Below are positions 26,538-34,623 of a DNA stretch of 64,000 nt, piece by piece. Source of the stretch: Bradyrhizobium lupini (GTDB lineage Bacteria > Pseudomonadota > Alphaproteobacteria > Rhizobiales > Xanthobacteraceae); the NCBI RefSeq assembly GCF_040939785.1, contig NZ_CP162553.1, positions 3,224,001 to 3,288,000 of the forward strand, read 5' to 3'. The notes beneath the pieces are model-generated. The model worked only from the letters and a program-made list of their open reading frames with translations, did not search any database and was not told the DNA's origin. Every line of letters begins with the position of its first letter. Position 1 is the stretch's first letter. The translations under genes and the position numbers were made by a program.

Positions 26538-27587
26538 TTACCAGATGCGCCAGAGCAATGGCGGACGGCCGCTCGGTGTCGCGGACAGGTGCACGCCGAT
26601 GTGCCGGCCGCACCCGGCCGCAAGCCCCTCGAACAACCCCGCCAGCACCTTGGCGCAAGCGGGGTGGTTATCGGCGACGTCTTCCATCAACCTCCAGCTC
26701 TGCTGACGGATTTCGAACGTGCCCTCGGATTGCGTCGTCTCAGCCGCATCGTCCTGCGCGACAAACAGCGCGTTGAGGAACGTCGCGAATTCGCTCGCAC
26801 CGCCGCGACCCATCGACAGCGCCGCAGCGACCTCATCGAAATATTGCATCCCGATCAGCTTGCCCGTGAGGTGCAGGAGATAGCCCGCATCCTCCGGACC
26901 GAACAGCTGCACCATCACGGGCGCGGCGGTGCGCACATATTCCATCGCATAGTTGCGATAGGCTTTTTCCAGTCTCGGCCTTGGCCAGCTTGCGACCGGC
27001 AACGCCGGAGCCGCGGCTGCATCGAACAGCGGGGCTTCGAGGTGCCGCGCGAACACGAGGCGCTGGTCGAGTTCGAGGGGCTGGTCATATTGATAATAGT
27101 AGCCTTCGAGCCCGTCCTGGCCGTCGACGCTCTGCTTGGTGCAGACGAACCCCAATCTGGTATCGCCGAGCGCCACGCCGTTGTTGGCGTGCCAGCCGCG
27201 CAGCATCGCGCGCGAGACTTCGCCCGGCACGCCGCAGATGGCAGTGCCTTTCCAGATCCAGCGCGGCGGCGGATAGCGGATCCAGGCTTTGCGGTCGCTC
27301 TCATACATGTATTCGACGTGCACGCCGCCGATCCAGTTCGAGAGATAGTGATATTGCGCGGCTGCCACGGCGGGCGGCAGATGGCTCAGCCCGAGCTTCT
27401 CCAGCCCCGGCAGGAAGCGCTCCTGCTGCTGGCGGCGGAACACGCGAAAGACGAACTCCGCAGCATCTGCCGTGCCGCGACGCGTGACCACGGTGAGGAT
27501 CAGACCGGTGAAGTAGGCGTGATAGAGATCGGCAACCGCGCGCCAGCGTTTCCATTGAGCTTCCTGCGCGGGGTCTGGTGCGGTCAT
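26538..27587 (-). CDS. Hypothetical protein, 349 residues
   Basis: I do not recognise this protein. It has no signal peptide and no clear membrane helices. It is rich in Trp, Tyr and His. Notable segments are PPAVAAAQYHYLSNWIGGVH, YESDRKAWIRYPPPRWIWKG, GFVCTKQSVDGQDGLEGYYY, and a helical C-terminal half with LFGPEDAGYLLHLTGKLIGM. The last 30 residues include two Cys/His pairs (ACAKVL, GCGRHIGVH). Codon use and a long clean frame argue that it is real. It reads the same way as the PAS gene upstream but about 100 bases apart. Confidence 0.7.
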   Translation of the reverse strand: MTAPDPAQEAQWKRWRAVADLYHAYFTGLILTVVTRRGTADAAEFVFRVFRRQQQERFLPGLEKLGLSHLPPAVAAAQYHYLSNWIGGVHVEYMYESDRKAWIRYPPPRWIWKGTAICGVPGEVSRAMLRGWHANNGVALGDTRLGFVCTKQSVDGQDGLEGYYYQYDQPLELDQRLVFARHLEAPLFDAAAAPALPVASWPRPRLEKAYRNYAMEYVRTAAPVMVQLFGPEDAGYLLHLTGKLIGMQYFDEVAAALSMGRGGASEFATFLNALFVAQDDAAETTQSEGTFEIRQQSWRLMEDVADNHPACAKVLAGLFEGLAAGCGRHIGVHLSATPSGRPPLLWRIW

Positions 27588-27691
27588 GTTCGCTCCCGAT
27601 CGTTGTTCTGATCGAGTGTGTCACTGCATCCGGTGACGGACAAGTTGAGCCGCACGCAGGGAGCCCTGCACGCCGGCGCGCCAATTCCGCA

Positions 27692-28120
27692 TCACGAATT
27701 TTGCGCAGGCTTAGTTTGCGAGGCTTTGGCGGCACGCTCGCGCTCGACGCGCTCGGTGACGTCGCGTGCCATCGCCACCGATCCTTGCACCACTCCAGCG
27801 GCGTCCCGCACCAGCGCAAAGGTCATCTCGATGTAGAGCTTGCGTCCGTCCTTGTGCAGCGCGCGGGTCAGTGTCGGCTTGCCCGCAAGCTTCATCGCGC
27901 CGCTGGCAAGCGCGGCCTCAAAACCTTTCCAGTGCGCGGCGCGCAGATGTTCGGGAATGATCAGGTCGAGATTCTGGCCCAGCGCTTCGTCCGCCGAGAA
28001 GCCGAACAGTGCGGACGATGCGCGGTTCCAGCGCATGATCGTGCCGGAGCGATCCGAATAGATCAGCGCGTCGGCGACGTCGTCGAGGATTCTTGCGTCG
28101 AGTTCGGATTGATCTGTCAT
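27692..28120 (-). CDS. Single PAS-domain protein
   Basis: This 142-residue protein is little more than one PAS domain with a PAC tail. It shows DDVADALIYSDRSGTIMRWN, then ALFGFSADEALGQNLDLIIP, then HKDGRKLYIEMTFALVRDAA and ARDVTERV. There is no kinase, cyclase or HTH output domain, so it would act by protein-protein contact. PAS pockets may hold haem, flavin or small ligands, and none can be assigned. I chose the ATG at 28120 (MTDQSELDARIL). The open frame continues to 28165 without homology. Confidence 0.85.
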   Translation of the reverse strand: MTDQSELDARILDDVADALIYSDRSGTIMRWNRASSALFGFSADEALGQNLDLIIPEHLRAAHWKGFEAALASGAMKLAGKPTLTRALHKDGRKLYIEMTFALVRDAAGVVQGSVAMARDVTERVERERAAKASQTKPAQNS

Positions 28121-28172
28121 TTCGCCACCTCGGACGTAGCCCGGATTCACTTCCCATCTTGACACAGATTCG

Positions 28173-28280
28173 GTGTCATCGCCCGACTTGATCGGGCGAT
28201 CCAGTATTCCAGAGGCGGATGTGATCGAACCAATAGGCTACGGCGTACTGGATGCCCCGGTCAAGCCGAGGCATGACAGC
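28173..28280. repeat. Intergenic paired palindromic repeat, 108 bp (family A, inverted)
   Basis: This is the reverse-orientation counterpart of 23859-23966. GTGTCATCGCCCGACTTGAT begins the left hairpin and CCCCGGTCAAGCCGAGG forms the right one. ATCCAGTATTCC and CGTACTGGAT lie in between, and it finishes CATGACAGC. It lies between the PAS gene and dcd. Confidence 0.8.
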
Positions 28281-28297
28281 GGAAGGTGAGGCTATCC

Positions 28298-29434
28298 CTA
28301 CACCCGGAAATGCTTGCTCAGCTTCAGGCCCTGCGCCTGGTAGTTCGAGCCGATGCGCTGGCCGTACATCGCGTCGGGGCGGGCCAGCATCTTCTCGTAG
28401 ACGAGGCGGCCGACGATCTGGCCGTGCTCGAGGATGAACGGCACCTCGCGCGAGCGCACTTCGAGCACGGCGCGCGAGCCTAGCCCGCCGGCGCCGGCAT
28501 AGCCGAAGCCGGGATCGAAGAATCCGGCATAATGCACGCGGAACTCGCCGACCAGCGGATCGAACGGCACCATCTCCGCGGCGTAATCGGGCGGCACCTG
28601 CACCGCCTCTTTCGACGCGAGGATATAGAACTCGCCGGGATCGAGGATCAGGCTGCCGTCGGGACGGGCCGAGATCGGCTCCCAGAAGTCCTCGACGGAA
28701 TAGCCGGCGCGGCGATCGACGTCGATGACGCCGGTGTGGCGCTTGGCGCGGTAGCCGACGAAGCCGCCGCTCTTCTCGCCGGAGAGATCAACAGAGACGG
28801 CGACGCCGCCGGTGAGGTCGGCATCGTCGATATCGACGAGACGCTCGGTCGCGTGCAGCGCCTCGAGGTCCTCGATGTTGAGGATGGCATCGCCGGTGCG
28901 GAAGCGCACCTGGCTCAGGCGCGAGCCCTCGCTGACCAGCACCGGAAACGTCTTCGGGCTGATCTCGGCATAGAGCGGGCCGTGATAGCCGGCACCGATC
29001 ATGTCGAAGCGGCGGGTGCCGTCGGCGATCACGCGGGTGAAGACGTCGAGCCGGCCGGTCGAGCTCTTCGGGTTGGCGGCCGCGACGATTTCCGGCGGCA
29101 GCGCGAGGCTTTCAAGCAGCGGCACGATGTAGACGCAGTTGGTCTCCAGCACCGCGCCGTCGGCGAGGCTGAACTCGTGCAGCTTCAACTCGTCGATGCG
29201 CTCGGCGACCGTGGCGCCGGGACCGGGCAGGAAGCTGGCGCGAACGCGATAGGCGATATCGCCAAGACGCAAATCGAGGCTCGCCGGCTGGATCTGGCTT
29301 TCGACGAAGTCGTAAGCGGGCAGGATGAGACCGCCCTGCGCCATCGCCGCGATCATGCGGTCGGGCAGGATACCATTGGCGTCGGCGGCGACCGTGAACG
29401 TCAACCCGGGGTCCTCATCAGGGATCAAACACAT
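28298..29434 (-). CDS. dcd: 2'-deoxycytidine 5'-triphosphate deaminase (double-length)
   Basis: The 378-residue product carries two dCTP-deaminase/dUTPase-type modules in tandem, about twice the usual Dcd length. The first half has IQPASLDLRLGDIAYRVRAS and ANPKSSTGRLDVFTRVIADG, the conserved SSxxR catalytic strand. The second half has GSLILDPGEFYILASKEAV and DPGFGYAGAGGLGSRAVLEV. It would convert dCTP to dUTP for thymidylate synthesis. The ATG at 29434 may be slightly upstream of the true start, as GAGGA also precedes a TTG ten codons later. It diverges from the metZ leader. Confidence 0.85.
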   Translation of the reverse strand: MCLIPDEDPGLTFTVAADANGILPDRMIAAMAQGGLILPAYDFVESQIQPASLDLRLGDIAYRVRASFLPGPGATVAERIDELKLHEFSLADGAVLETNCVYIVPLLESLALPPEIVAAANPKSSTGRLDVFTRVIADGTRRFDMIGAGYHGPLYAEISPKTFPVLVSEGSRLSQVRFRTGDAILNIEDLEALHATERLVDIDDADLTGGVAVSVDLSGEKSGGFVGYRAKRHTGVIDVDRRAGYSVEDFWEPISARPDGSLILDPGEFYILASKEAVQVPPDYAAEMVPFDPLVGEFRVHYAGFFDPGFGYAGAGGLGSRAVLEVRSREVPFILEHGQIVGRLVYEKMLARPDAMYGQRIGSNYQAQGLKLSKHFRV

Positions 29435-29520
29435 CCCGACATGCGGGAAATATGAGCGTTTTACGGCTATCCGATGGACGTCTTGACGGAAAGGGCATTG
29501 CGGAATATGAGCATGACTTA

Positions 29521-29575
29521 TCCCGTGGTGATTTGAGCCGGCCGGCTTGCAGCCACGTTAAATAAGTCGCTAAAC
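29521..29575 (+). ncRNA. SAM-II riboswitch aptamer
   Basis: This matches the alphaproteobacterial SAM-II (metA-type) motif. CGTGG (29524-29528) pairs with CCACG (29553-29557). The loop starts GTGATTTGAGCCGG, followed by CTTGCAG, and the conserved 3' pseudoknot strand is GTTAAATAAGTCGCTAAA. It lies about 90 bases before metZ, a classic SAM-II target. S-adenosylmethionine binding should lower metZ expression. Confidence 0.88.
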
Positions 29576-29576
29576 A

Positions 29577-29602
29577 GGCCGGGGACCTCTGTGATCCCGG
29601 CC
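29577..29602 (+). promoter_or_regulatory. Antiterminator-type hairpin
   Basis: GGCCGGG (29577-29583) pairs with CCCGGCC (29596-29602), starting two bases after the aptamer. Its 3' arm is the same CCGGCC that serves as the 5' arm of the following terminator, so only one of the two can form. Confidence 0.65.
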
Positions 29603-29630
29603 CGTGGAGATATTCCAGGCCGGTTTTTTT
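29597..29630 (+). terminator. Intrinsic terminator in the metZ leader
   Basis: CCGGCC (29597-29602) pairs with GGCCGG (29618-29623) and is followed by seven T residues. It lies between the SAM-II aptamer and metZ. This fits premature termination as the output of the riboswitch. Confidence 0.75.
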
Positions 29631-29651
29631 GTGACCATTCTCGATGGTCAC
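29631..29651 (+). promoter_or_regulatory. Hairpin next to the metZ ribosome-binding site
   Basis: GTGACCAT and ATGGTCAC form a perfect 8-bp stem with a 5-base loop, ending four bases before AGGAGGT, the metZ Shine-Dalgarno sequence. It may keep the site open, or it could be a second control point. Confidence 0.5.
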
Positions 29652-29664
29652 TTCAGGAGGTCCT

Positions 29665-30861
29665 ATGTCGAAGTCCCCGGCGCCAACCGCCCACTACCGT
29701 CCCGAAACTCGCCTGGTTCATTCCGGCACCTTACGCTCGCAATATGGCGAGACGTCGGAGTCGCTGTTCCTGACCCAGGGCTACGTTTACAACAGCGCCG
29801 AGGAGTGCGAGGCGCGATTCAAGGGCGAGGACCCCGGCTTCATCTATTCACGCTACTCCAATCCGACCATCTCGATGTTCGAGCGCCGCATGATCGAGCT
29901 CGAAGGCGCCGAAGCGGCACGTTCGGCCGCGACCGGCATGGCCGCGGTGACGACCGCGATCCTGGCGCCGCTCAAGGCCGGCGATCACGTCGTGGCCTCG
30001 CGCGCGCTGTTCGGCTCGTGTCTCTACGTCGTGCAGGATTTACTGCCGCGCTACGGCATCGAGACCACGCTGGTCGACGGCCTCGATCTCGACCAGTGGC
30101 AGCGCGCCATGAAGCCGAACACCAAGACGTTCTTCCTGGAGAGCCCGACCAATCCGACGCTCGACGTGCTCGACATTCCCGGCATTGCCGAGATCGCGCA
30201 TAGTGGCGGCGCGCGGCTCGTCGTCGACAACGTGTTCGCCACCCCGATCTGGCAGAGCCCGCTCGCGCTCGGCGCCGACGTCGTGGTCTATTCCGCGACC
30301 AAGCACATCGACGGCCAGGGCCGCTGTCTCGGCGGCATCATCCTGTCCTCGGAAGCGTTCATCGCCGAGCACATCCACAATTTCATGCGCCAGACCGGCC
30401 CGTCGATCTCGCCGTTCAACGCCTGGGTCCTGCTCAAGGGGCTGGAGACGCTCGCCGTGCGCGTGCGCGCGCAGACCGAGACGGCCGCGCGCATCGCGGA
30501 CGTGCTGGCGAGCCATCCGAAGATTTCGCGGCTGGTGTTTCCCGGCCGCGCCGATCATCCGCAGGCTGCATTGGTGAAGAAGCAGATGCGCGGCGGCTCG
30601 ACGCTGGTCGGCCTCGAGGTCAAGGGCGGCAAGCAGGCGGCGTTCCGCGTGCTCAACGAGCTCAAGCTTGCCAAGATCTCGAACAATCTCGGCGACGCCA
30701 AGAGCCTCGTCACGCATCCGGCAACGACGACGCATCAGCGCCTCAAGCCGGAGGACCGCGCCGCGCTAGGCATCAGCGAGGGATTCATCCGCTTCTCGGC
30801 GGGGCTTGAGCACGCAGACGATCTGATCGAGGATCTGACGGCGGCGCTGGAGAAGGCGTGA
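29665..30861 (+). CDS. metZ: O-succinylhomoserine sulfhydrylase
   Basis: This 398-residue PLP enzyme of the Cys/Met metabolism family makes homocysteine directly from O-succinylhomoserine and sulfide in the cytosol. The PLP Lys is Lys213 in VVYSATKHIDGQGRCLGG. Other marks are YSRYSNPT (about residue 62), SGMAAVTTA-like ATGMAAVTTAILAPL, and FLESPTNPTLDV. The ATG at 29665 follows AGGAGGT at ideal spacing, while an ATG at 29644 lies inside the leader hairpin. A SAM-II riboswitch and terminator precede it, so expression should fall when S-adenosylmethionine is plentiful. Confidence 0.94.
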   Translation: MSKSPAPTAHYRPETRLVHSGTLRSQYGETSESLFLTQGYVYNSAEECEARFKGEDPGFIYSRYSNPTISMFERRMIELEGAEAARSAATGMAAVTTAILAPLKAGDHVVASRALFGSCLYVVQDLLPRYGIETTLVDGLDLDQWQRAMKPNTKTFFLESPTNPTLDVLDIPGIAEIAHSGGARLVVDNVFATPIWQSPLALGADVVVYSATKHIDGQGRCLGGIILSSEAFIAEHIHNFMRQTGPSISPFNAWVLLKGLETLAVRVRAQTETAARIADVLASHPKISRLVFPGRADHPQAALVKKQMRGGSTLVGLEVKGGKQAAFRVLNELKLAKISNNLGDAKSLVTHPATTTHQRLKPEDRAALGISEGFIRFSAGLEHADDLIEDLTAALEKA

Positions 30862-30865
30862 GTTA

Positions 30866-30914
30866 TTGTCGTCCCGGCCTAGTGCGCAATTGCGCATGGG
30901 GGCCTGGACGACAA
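30866..30914. repeat. Intergenic palindrome between convergent genes (family B unit)
   Basis: TTGTCGTCCCGGCC and GGCCTGGACGACAA flank the exact palindrome TGCGCAATTGCGCA. It lies just after metZ and before the end of the opposing SGNH gene, so it could serve as a shared transcript end. The same core occurs at 38955-39000. Confidence 0.7.
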
Positions 30915-30915
30915 G

Positions 30916-31908
30916 TCACATTGGCCGGTACGTCCGCACGTCCGCGGGCACGTTCACGCCGAGCTTGATCTGGCCGACGGAGCGAATGATGTCGTCGCCG
31001 AGGAGCTGGGCGAAGCAGGCATAGCCCCAATCGTTCATGTGCAGTCCGTCGGCGATCACGAAACTCTCGACCGGAAGCGATTGCTTCTCGTGCCAGTCGC
31101 GCATCACCTCGAAGCGCGGGAAGATGCCGACGTGACGGAGCTCGGCGACCTTGCCGAGCAGCTTCACCATCTTGCCGGCGCTCTCGGCGCGCTGGTTGAC
31201 CGCGGGCGAATATTGCGGATCGACCAGCACGATGTCGGTGCCGCCGGTGGCCTGGATGCGAGCGATGCCGTCCTCGACAAGTTTGGCGGTCTCGCCAGGA
31301 TCGAGATTGCGCAGCACGGCATTGGTGCCGACCTGCCAGATCACCAGATCCGGATGCACGTCGATCACCTCTTTCTGGAGACGCTTCATCATCTCGGGCG
31401 CATCCTCGCCGCCGACGCCGGCATTGACGACGGTGATGTCGGCGGTCGGATAGTGCCGGTGCAGCTGCGCGGCAAGGCGATTGGGATAGTTGAACTCCGG
31501 CGAGCTCGCGCCGAATCCCGCGGTCGACGACGAGCCGAACGCGACGATGACGACGGGCTGGCCGGCGACGAGCTTGCCCGCGACATGCGGCAGCGAGCCC
31601 ATCGCCTTCGAGCCGCCCTTCGGCGACAGGCAGGGCACGCGGCTAAAGATGTCGCCGGCGGATTTCGCGACCTGCTTCACCTTGTCGATGGCGCGCGCCG
31701 TGATGCCGCGCTGGTCGGGGGACGTCGCTGCGACGGTGGTCTGGGACGGTGAAGCGGGAGCCGGATCAGCCGACTGCTGCGGGGCCGGTGTTGCCTGCGC
31801 GGCCTGCGTCTGCGCGTGGGACTGCGAGGCCGGACTCAGCAACAGCAGCACCGCTGCTGCGGGCACAGCCAGCCATGCCGTCAGGCAAAAAGGGCGGAGA
31901 GAACTCAT
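30916..31908 (-). CDS. Secreted SGNH/GDSL hydrolase
   Basis: This 330-residue protein has a signal peptide (hydrophobic residues about 10-32). A Gln/Pro/Ala-rich linker runs to about residue 75, followed by an SGNH-fold domain. Block I is VVIVAFGSSSTAGFGAS with the nucleophile Ser. Block II Gly is in VVNAGVGGEDA, block III Asn in VIWQVGTNAVLRN, and block V has DGLHMNDWGY with the Asp-x-x-His pair. It therefore looks like an active periplasmic esterase or O-acyltransferase. It is third in an operon after an OpgC acyltransferase and a second SGNH protein, which suggests work on acyl groups of periplasmic glucan or another glycan. Confidence 0.87.
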   Translation of the reverse strand: MSSLRPFCLTAWLAVPAAAVLLLLSPASQSHAQTQAAQATPAPQQSADPAPASPSQTTVAATSPDQRGITARAIDKVKQVAKSAGDIFSRVPCLSPKGGSKAMGSLPHVAGKLVAGQPVVIVAFGSSSTAGFGASSPEFNYPNRLAAQLHRHYPTADITVVNAGVGGEDAPEMMKRLQKEVIDVHPDLVIWQVGTNAVLRNLDPGETAKLVEDGIARIQATGGTDIVLVDPQYSPAVNQRAESAGKMVKLLGKVAELRHVGIFPRFEVMRDWHEKQSLPVESFVIADGLHMNDWGYACFAQLLGDDIIRSVGQIKLGVNVPADVRTYRPM

Positions 31909-31920
31909 TAACGCTAGACC

Positions 31921-32700
31921 TCAATTTTGCTGCTGGGCCGGCTCCAGATGGGCAGCGTCGATCAGGAACTGTGCCAACGCCCGGCCAAGGCAATCATGGA
32001 CCTGCTTCGCCAACTCGGGCCCGCGCGACGGGCTGAATAGGTCGAACTGGCCCTGATCATTCCACTGCCGCATGATCGCGAACCGATCGAACAGCGGAAT
32101 ATCGTGCTCCTGCGCCACCACCCGCATATTGTCGAGGTATGGCGGCACCGAGATCATGGTTTCGGTACGCGGACTGTACTGCAAATTCATCAAGACGACG
32201 TCAGCCCCTGCCTTTTGCAACGCAACAACCCCTTCGGTCACCGCGCCACGAAAATCATCGGGATCGATGGCTCGGATAGCATCGACAGTCCCGGTCTGCC
32301 AGATGACCAAAGTAGGCGTTTTTGCTTCCATCAGCTTAACGAAGCTGGCAGCCGCCTCCTCGGCCGTTTTCTTGCTCTGTATTTCTACGGAGACGTGCAC
32401 AGTCTCGGACGGCGGCAGCTTGTCCTTCAGGATGGCCTGCATCCGCGCCGGATAAGAGGCGTCCTCGGAAGCCGGAATCGTGGTCGAGCGACTGCCGATG
32501 ACCAGGATTTCGAGCGGCTTGCCGGCCTTCACGGCATCGGCGACCTTGGGAAGCTGGCTTTCGCTGGTGAGCAGATAGGACGGCACTTCACAGGCTGCGG
32601 GCGCGGCTGAAGCAGCCGGCGCAGCATCGTCCGCGCGCGCCGGAGGCGCGGCGAGACCACCGCACAGCAGGATCAGGCTCAGGAAAACCTTCGCCTTCAT
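31921..32700 (-). CDS. Secreted SGNH-like protein, divergent active site
   Basis: The product is 259 residues. A signal peptide (MKAKVFLSLILLCGGLAAPPARA) precedes a Cys-containing, SGNH-like domain. The block I equivalent is LEILVIGSRSTTIPASEDAS and the block III equivalent is LVIWQTGTVDAIRAID. In the latter, the usual Asn of GTND is replaced by Val. The C-terminal DxxH pair is not clear. It may be a partner or a degenerate enzyme of the adjacent SGNH hydrolase, which it resembles in layout. Its ATG overlaps the OpgC stop (TGATG), showing translational coupling. Confidence 0.78.
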   Translation of the reverse strand: MKAKVFLSLILLCGGLAAPPARADDAAPAASAAPAACEVPSYLLTSESQLPKVADAVKAGKPLEILVIGSRSTTIPASEDASYPARMQAILKDKLPPSETVHVSVEIQSKKTAEEAAASFVKLMEAKTPTLVIWQTGTVDAIRAIDPDDFRGAVTEGVVALQKAGADVVLMNLQYSPRTETMISVPPYLDNMRVVAQEHDIPLFDRFAIMRQWNDQGQFDLFSPSRGPELAKQVHDCLGRALAQFLIDAAHLEPAQQQN

Positions 32701-33965
32701 CAGCCCCCTCCCGCCATATCGGCGCTGCCGACGGCGCTTTTGGTTTTCGAACCGCTCTTGTCAGCCACCCGCTTGTACCACGAAATCAGCCAGGCCATGG
32801 CCCACATGATCAGGATTCCGGAGAGACTTATTAGCGCATGCATGACCGGGCCGCCCGAGACTTCGGCCAGGATGAAATGGCCGGCAAAGGCGAGGAAGAC
32901 GCCGAGACAGAATATCTCCAGGGAATGCGAGCCGCACAGGATCAGCGGCCGCAGCCAGGGCGATTTCAGGCCCGGCCAGTCCCGGGGCAGGACGCGCACG
33001 GTGAGCGCGGCCAGCGCCAGGAAATGCGTGAAGCGCAGCACGTCAAGGTCGGCCTTGTCGATCGGATACATCCACTGCTCGAGCCGCTTCGGCATGAAGT
33101 GGGAGAGCTGCGGCACATACCAGGTCAGCGTCACGTAGAATGCCGCAACCAGATAGGCGATCGCGATCCACATCGTCACCCGCGAAGCCAGAATGTGCGA
33201 CATGCGTCGGGCACCCCCGAGCGCGCACCATGCCCCGAACACGAACAGCAATTGCCAGGCGAAGGGATTGAAGGCCCAGAAGCCGTTCGGATAGGCCGAC
33301 AGATAGAGGTCGTATTCCCAGGTCACCGCGTAGAGCGCGACCGAGAGGCCGAGCGTCACGTCAGGGCGCCACTTCATCAGCCACAGGATCAAGGGCAGCG
33401 CCAGCATCAGCACGATGTAGAGCGGCAGCACGTCCATGTTGACCGGACGGAAGCGCAGCAGCAGCGCCTGCACGATCGTGACGTCGGGCTGCTTGAGGAA
33501 ATCCATGATGCCCATCTCTTCGGTGTAGAGCGGGTTCTCGAACCTGGTCGCGACGTAGGAGATTTCGGCAAGGAAGATCGTGAACAGGAAGACGTGGGCG
33601 ACATAGATCTGCCAGACGCGCCGCAGGATGCGCGCGGTGGCGACGACGATGCCGGACTCCAGCATCGCCCGACCGTAGACGAAGGCGGCGGTATAGCCGG
33701 AGATGAAGATGAAGATCTCGGTGGCGTCGCTGAAGCCGTAATTGCGGATCGTGAACCAGGTCAGAAGGCTCGGCGGCAAATGGTCGATGAAGATCAGCCA
33801 CAGCGCAAGGCCGCGGAATAGGTCGAGCCGGAGCTCGCGCTCGCCGATGGCGGGCAGCGAAATGGCCGGCGCGGCCGCGCGCCGCTTCGCTCCCGCGGAT
33901 TTGACCTCCACAGGTTTAGCGGTTCCCGCGATCGTCGATCCCGTCACTTGGTCGGCAATGGTCAT
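32700..33965 (-). CDS. opgC: OpgC-type acyltransferase membrane protein
   Basis: This 421-residue inner-membrane protein has about ten helices. OpgC/acyltransferase-3-like marks are the N-terminal RELRLDLFRGLALWLIFIDH with the catalytic-type His, GFSDATEIFIFISGYTAAFV, and FTHFLALAALTVRVL. OpgC proteins succinylate osmoregulated periplasmic glucans. The first 45 residues are hydrophilic and cytosolic. It is the first gene of a three-gene operon with two periplasmic SGNH proteins, which could accept or trim the acyl group outside the membrane. The OpgC family call is solid, but the substrate is inferred. Confidence 0.87.
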   Translation of the reverse strand: MTIADQVTGSTIAGTAKPVEVKSAGAKRRAAAPAISLPAIGERELRLDLFRGLALWLIFIDHLPPSLLTWFTIRNYGFSDATEIFIFISGYTAAFVYGRAMLESGIVVATARILRRVWQIYVAHVFLFTIFLAEISYVATRFENPLYTEEMGIMDFLKQPDVTIVQALLLRFRPVNMDVLPLYIVLMLALPLILWLMKWRPDVTLGLSVALYAVTWEYDLYLSAYPNGFWAFNPFAWQLLFVFGAWCALGGARRMSHILASRVTMWIAIAYLVAAFYVTLTWYVPQLSHFMPKRLEQWMYPIDKADLDVLRFTHFLALAALTVRVLPRDWPGLKSPWLRPLILCGSHSLEIFCLGVFLAFAGHFILAEVSGGPVMHALISLSGILIMWAMAWLISWYKRVADKSGSKTKSAVGSADMAGGG

Positions 33966-34169
33966 CGGGGGCCTAAAAACCCTTCCGCAAATCGCGACGT
34001 GGCAAGGAGTGTACCGGTCCGGCCGTCATCTCGCAAAGCGACCGGATCACAAGCAAGTACATTTGCAAGCCCATTTGGACGTGTACTTCCCTGCGAATTC
34101 TGGCGGGACGATGTCGCCAAGGCGTCTCCGGCGTTTGGTTCCGGAGCGGTTTTCGGTATGATGGCAATC

Positions 34170-34562
34170 ATGTACCGCGCCGTGACCCGCCAGATCGAAG
34201 TGACCGTCGAGCCGAACTTTGTTCCGGAGCAGTCGTCGGCCGACCGCTCCCGTTATTTCTGGGCCTACACCGTCGTCATCACCAATTCCGGCGACGAGAC
34301 CGTGCAGCTCAAGACCCGGCACTGGATCATCACCGATGCCACCGGCCGGCAGCAGGAGGTGAAGGGCGAGGGCGTCGTCGGCGAGCAGCCGACGCTCGCG
34401 CCTGGCGAACGCTTCGAATACACCTCGGGCGTGCCGCTCACGACCGCCTCGGGCTTCATGACCGGCCGCTACCAGATGGTCAGCGCGACCGGCGAACGCT
34501 TCGAGATCGACGTGCCCACGTTCTCGCTGGACAGCCCGGACAACAAGCGGGTGTTGAATTAG
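34170..34562 (+). CDS. apaG: ApaG protein
   Basis: This 130-residue protein is a single ApaG/DUF525 immunoglobulin-like domain. Marks are YRAVTRQIEVTVEPNFVPEQ, YTVVITNSGDETVQLKTRHW, GVVGEQPTLAPGERFEYTSG and TGRYQMVSATGERFEIDVP. ApaG is linked to Co2+/Mg2+ handling and to Ap4A levels in enterobacteria, but its biochemical role is unsettled. I chose the ATG at 34170 (MYRAV), the usual family start. ATGs at 34158 and 34161 add four and three residues. It lies divergent from opgC. Confidence 0.93.
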   Translation: MYRAVTRQIEVTVEPNFVPEQSSADRSRYFWAYTVVITNSGDETVQLKTRHWIITDATGRQQEVKGEGVVGEQPTLAPGERFEYTSGVPLTTASGFMTGRYQMVSATGERFEIDVPTFSLDSPDNKRVLN

Positions 34563-34623
34563 GGCAGGAGATGGTGGGCGCGCTCCGCTTTGGCCGACCC
34601 TATCGCACCTGCAGGCTAACGCC

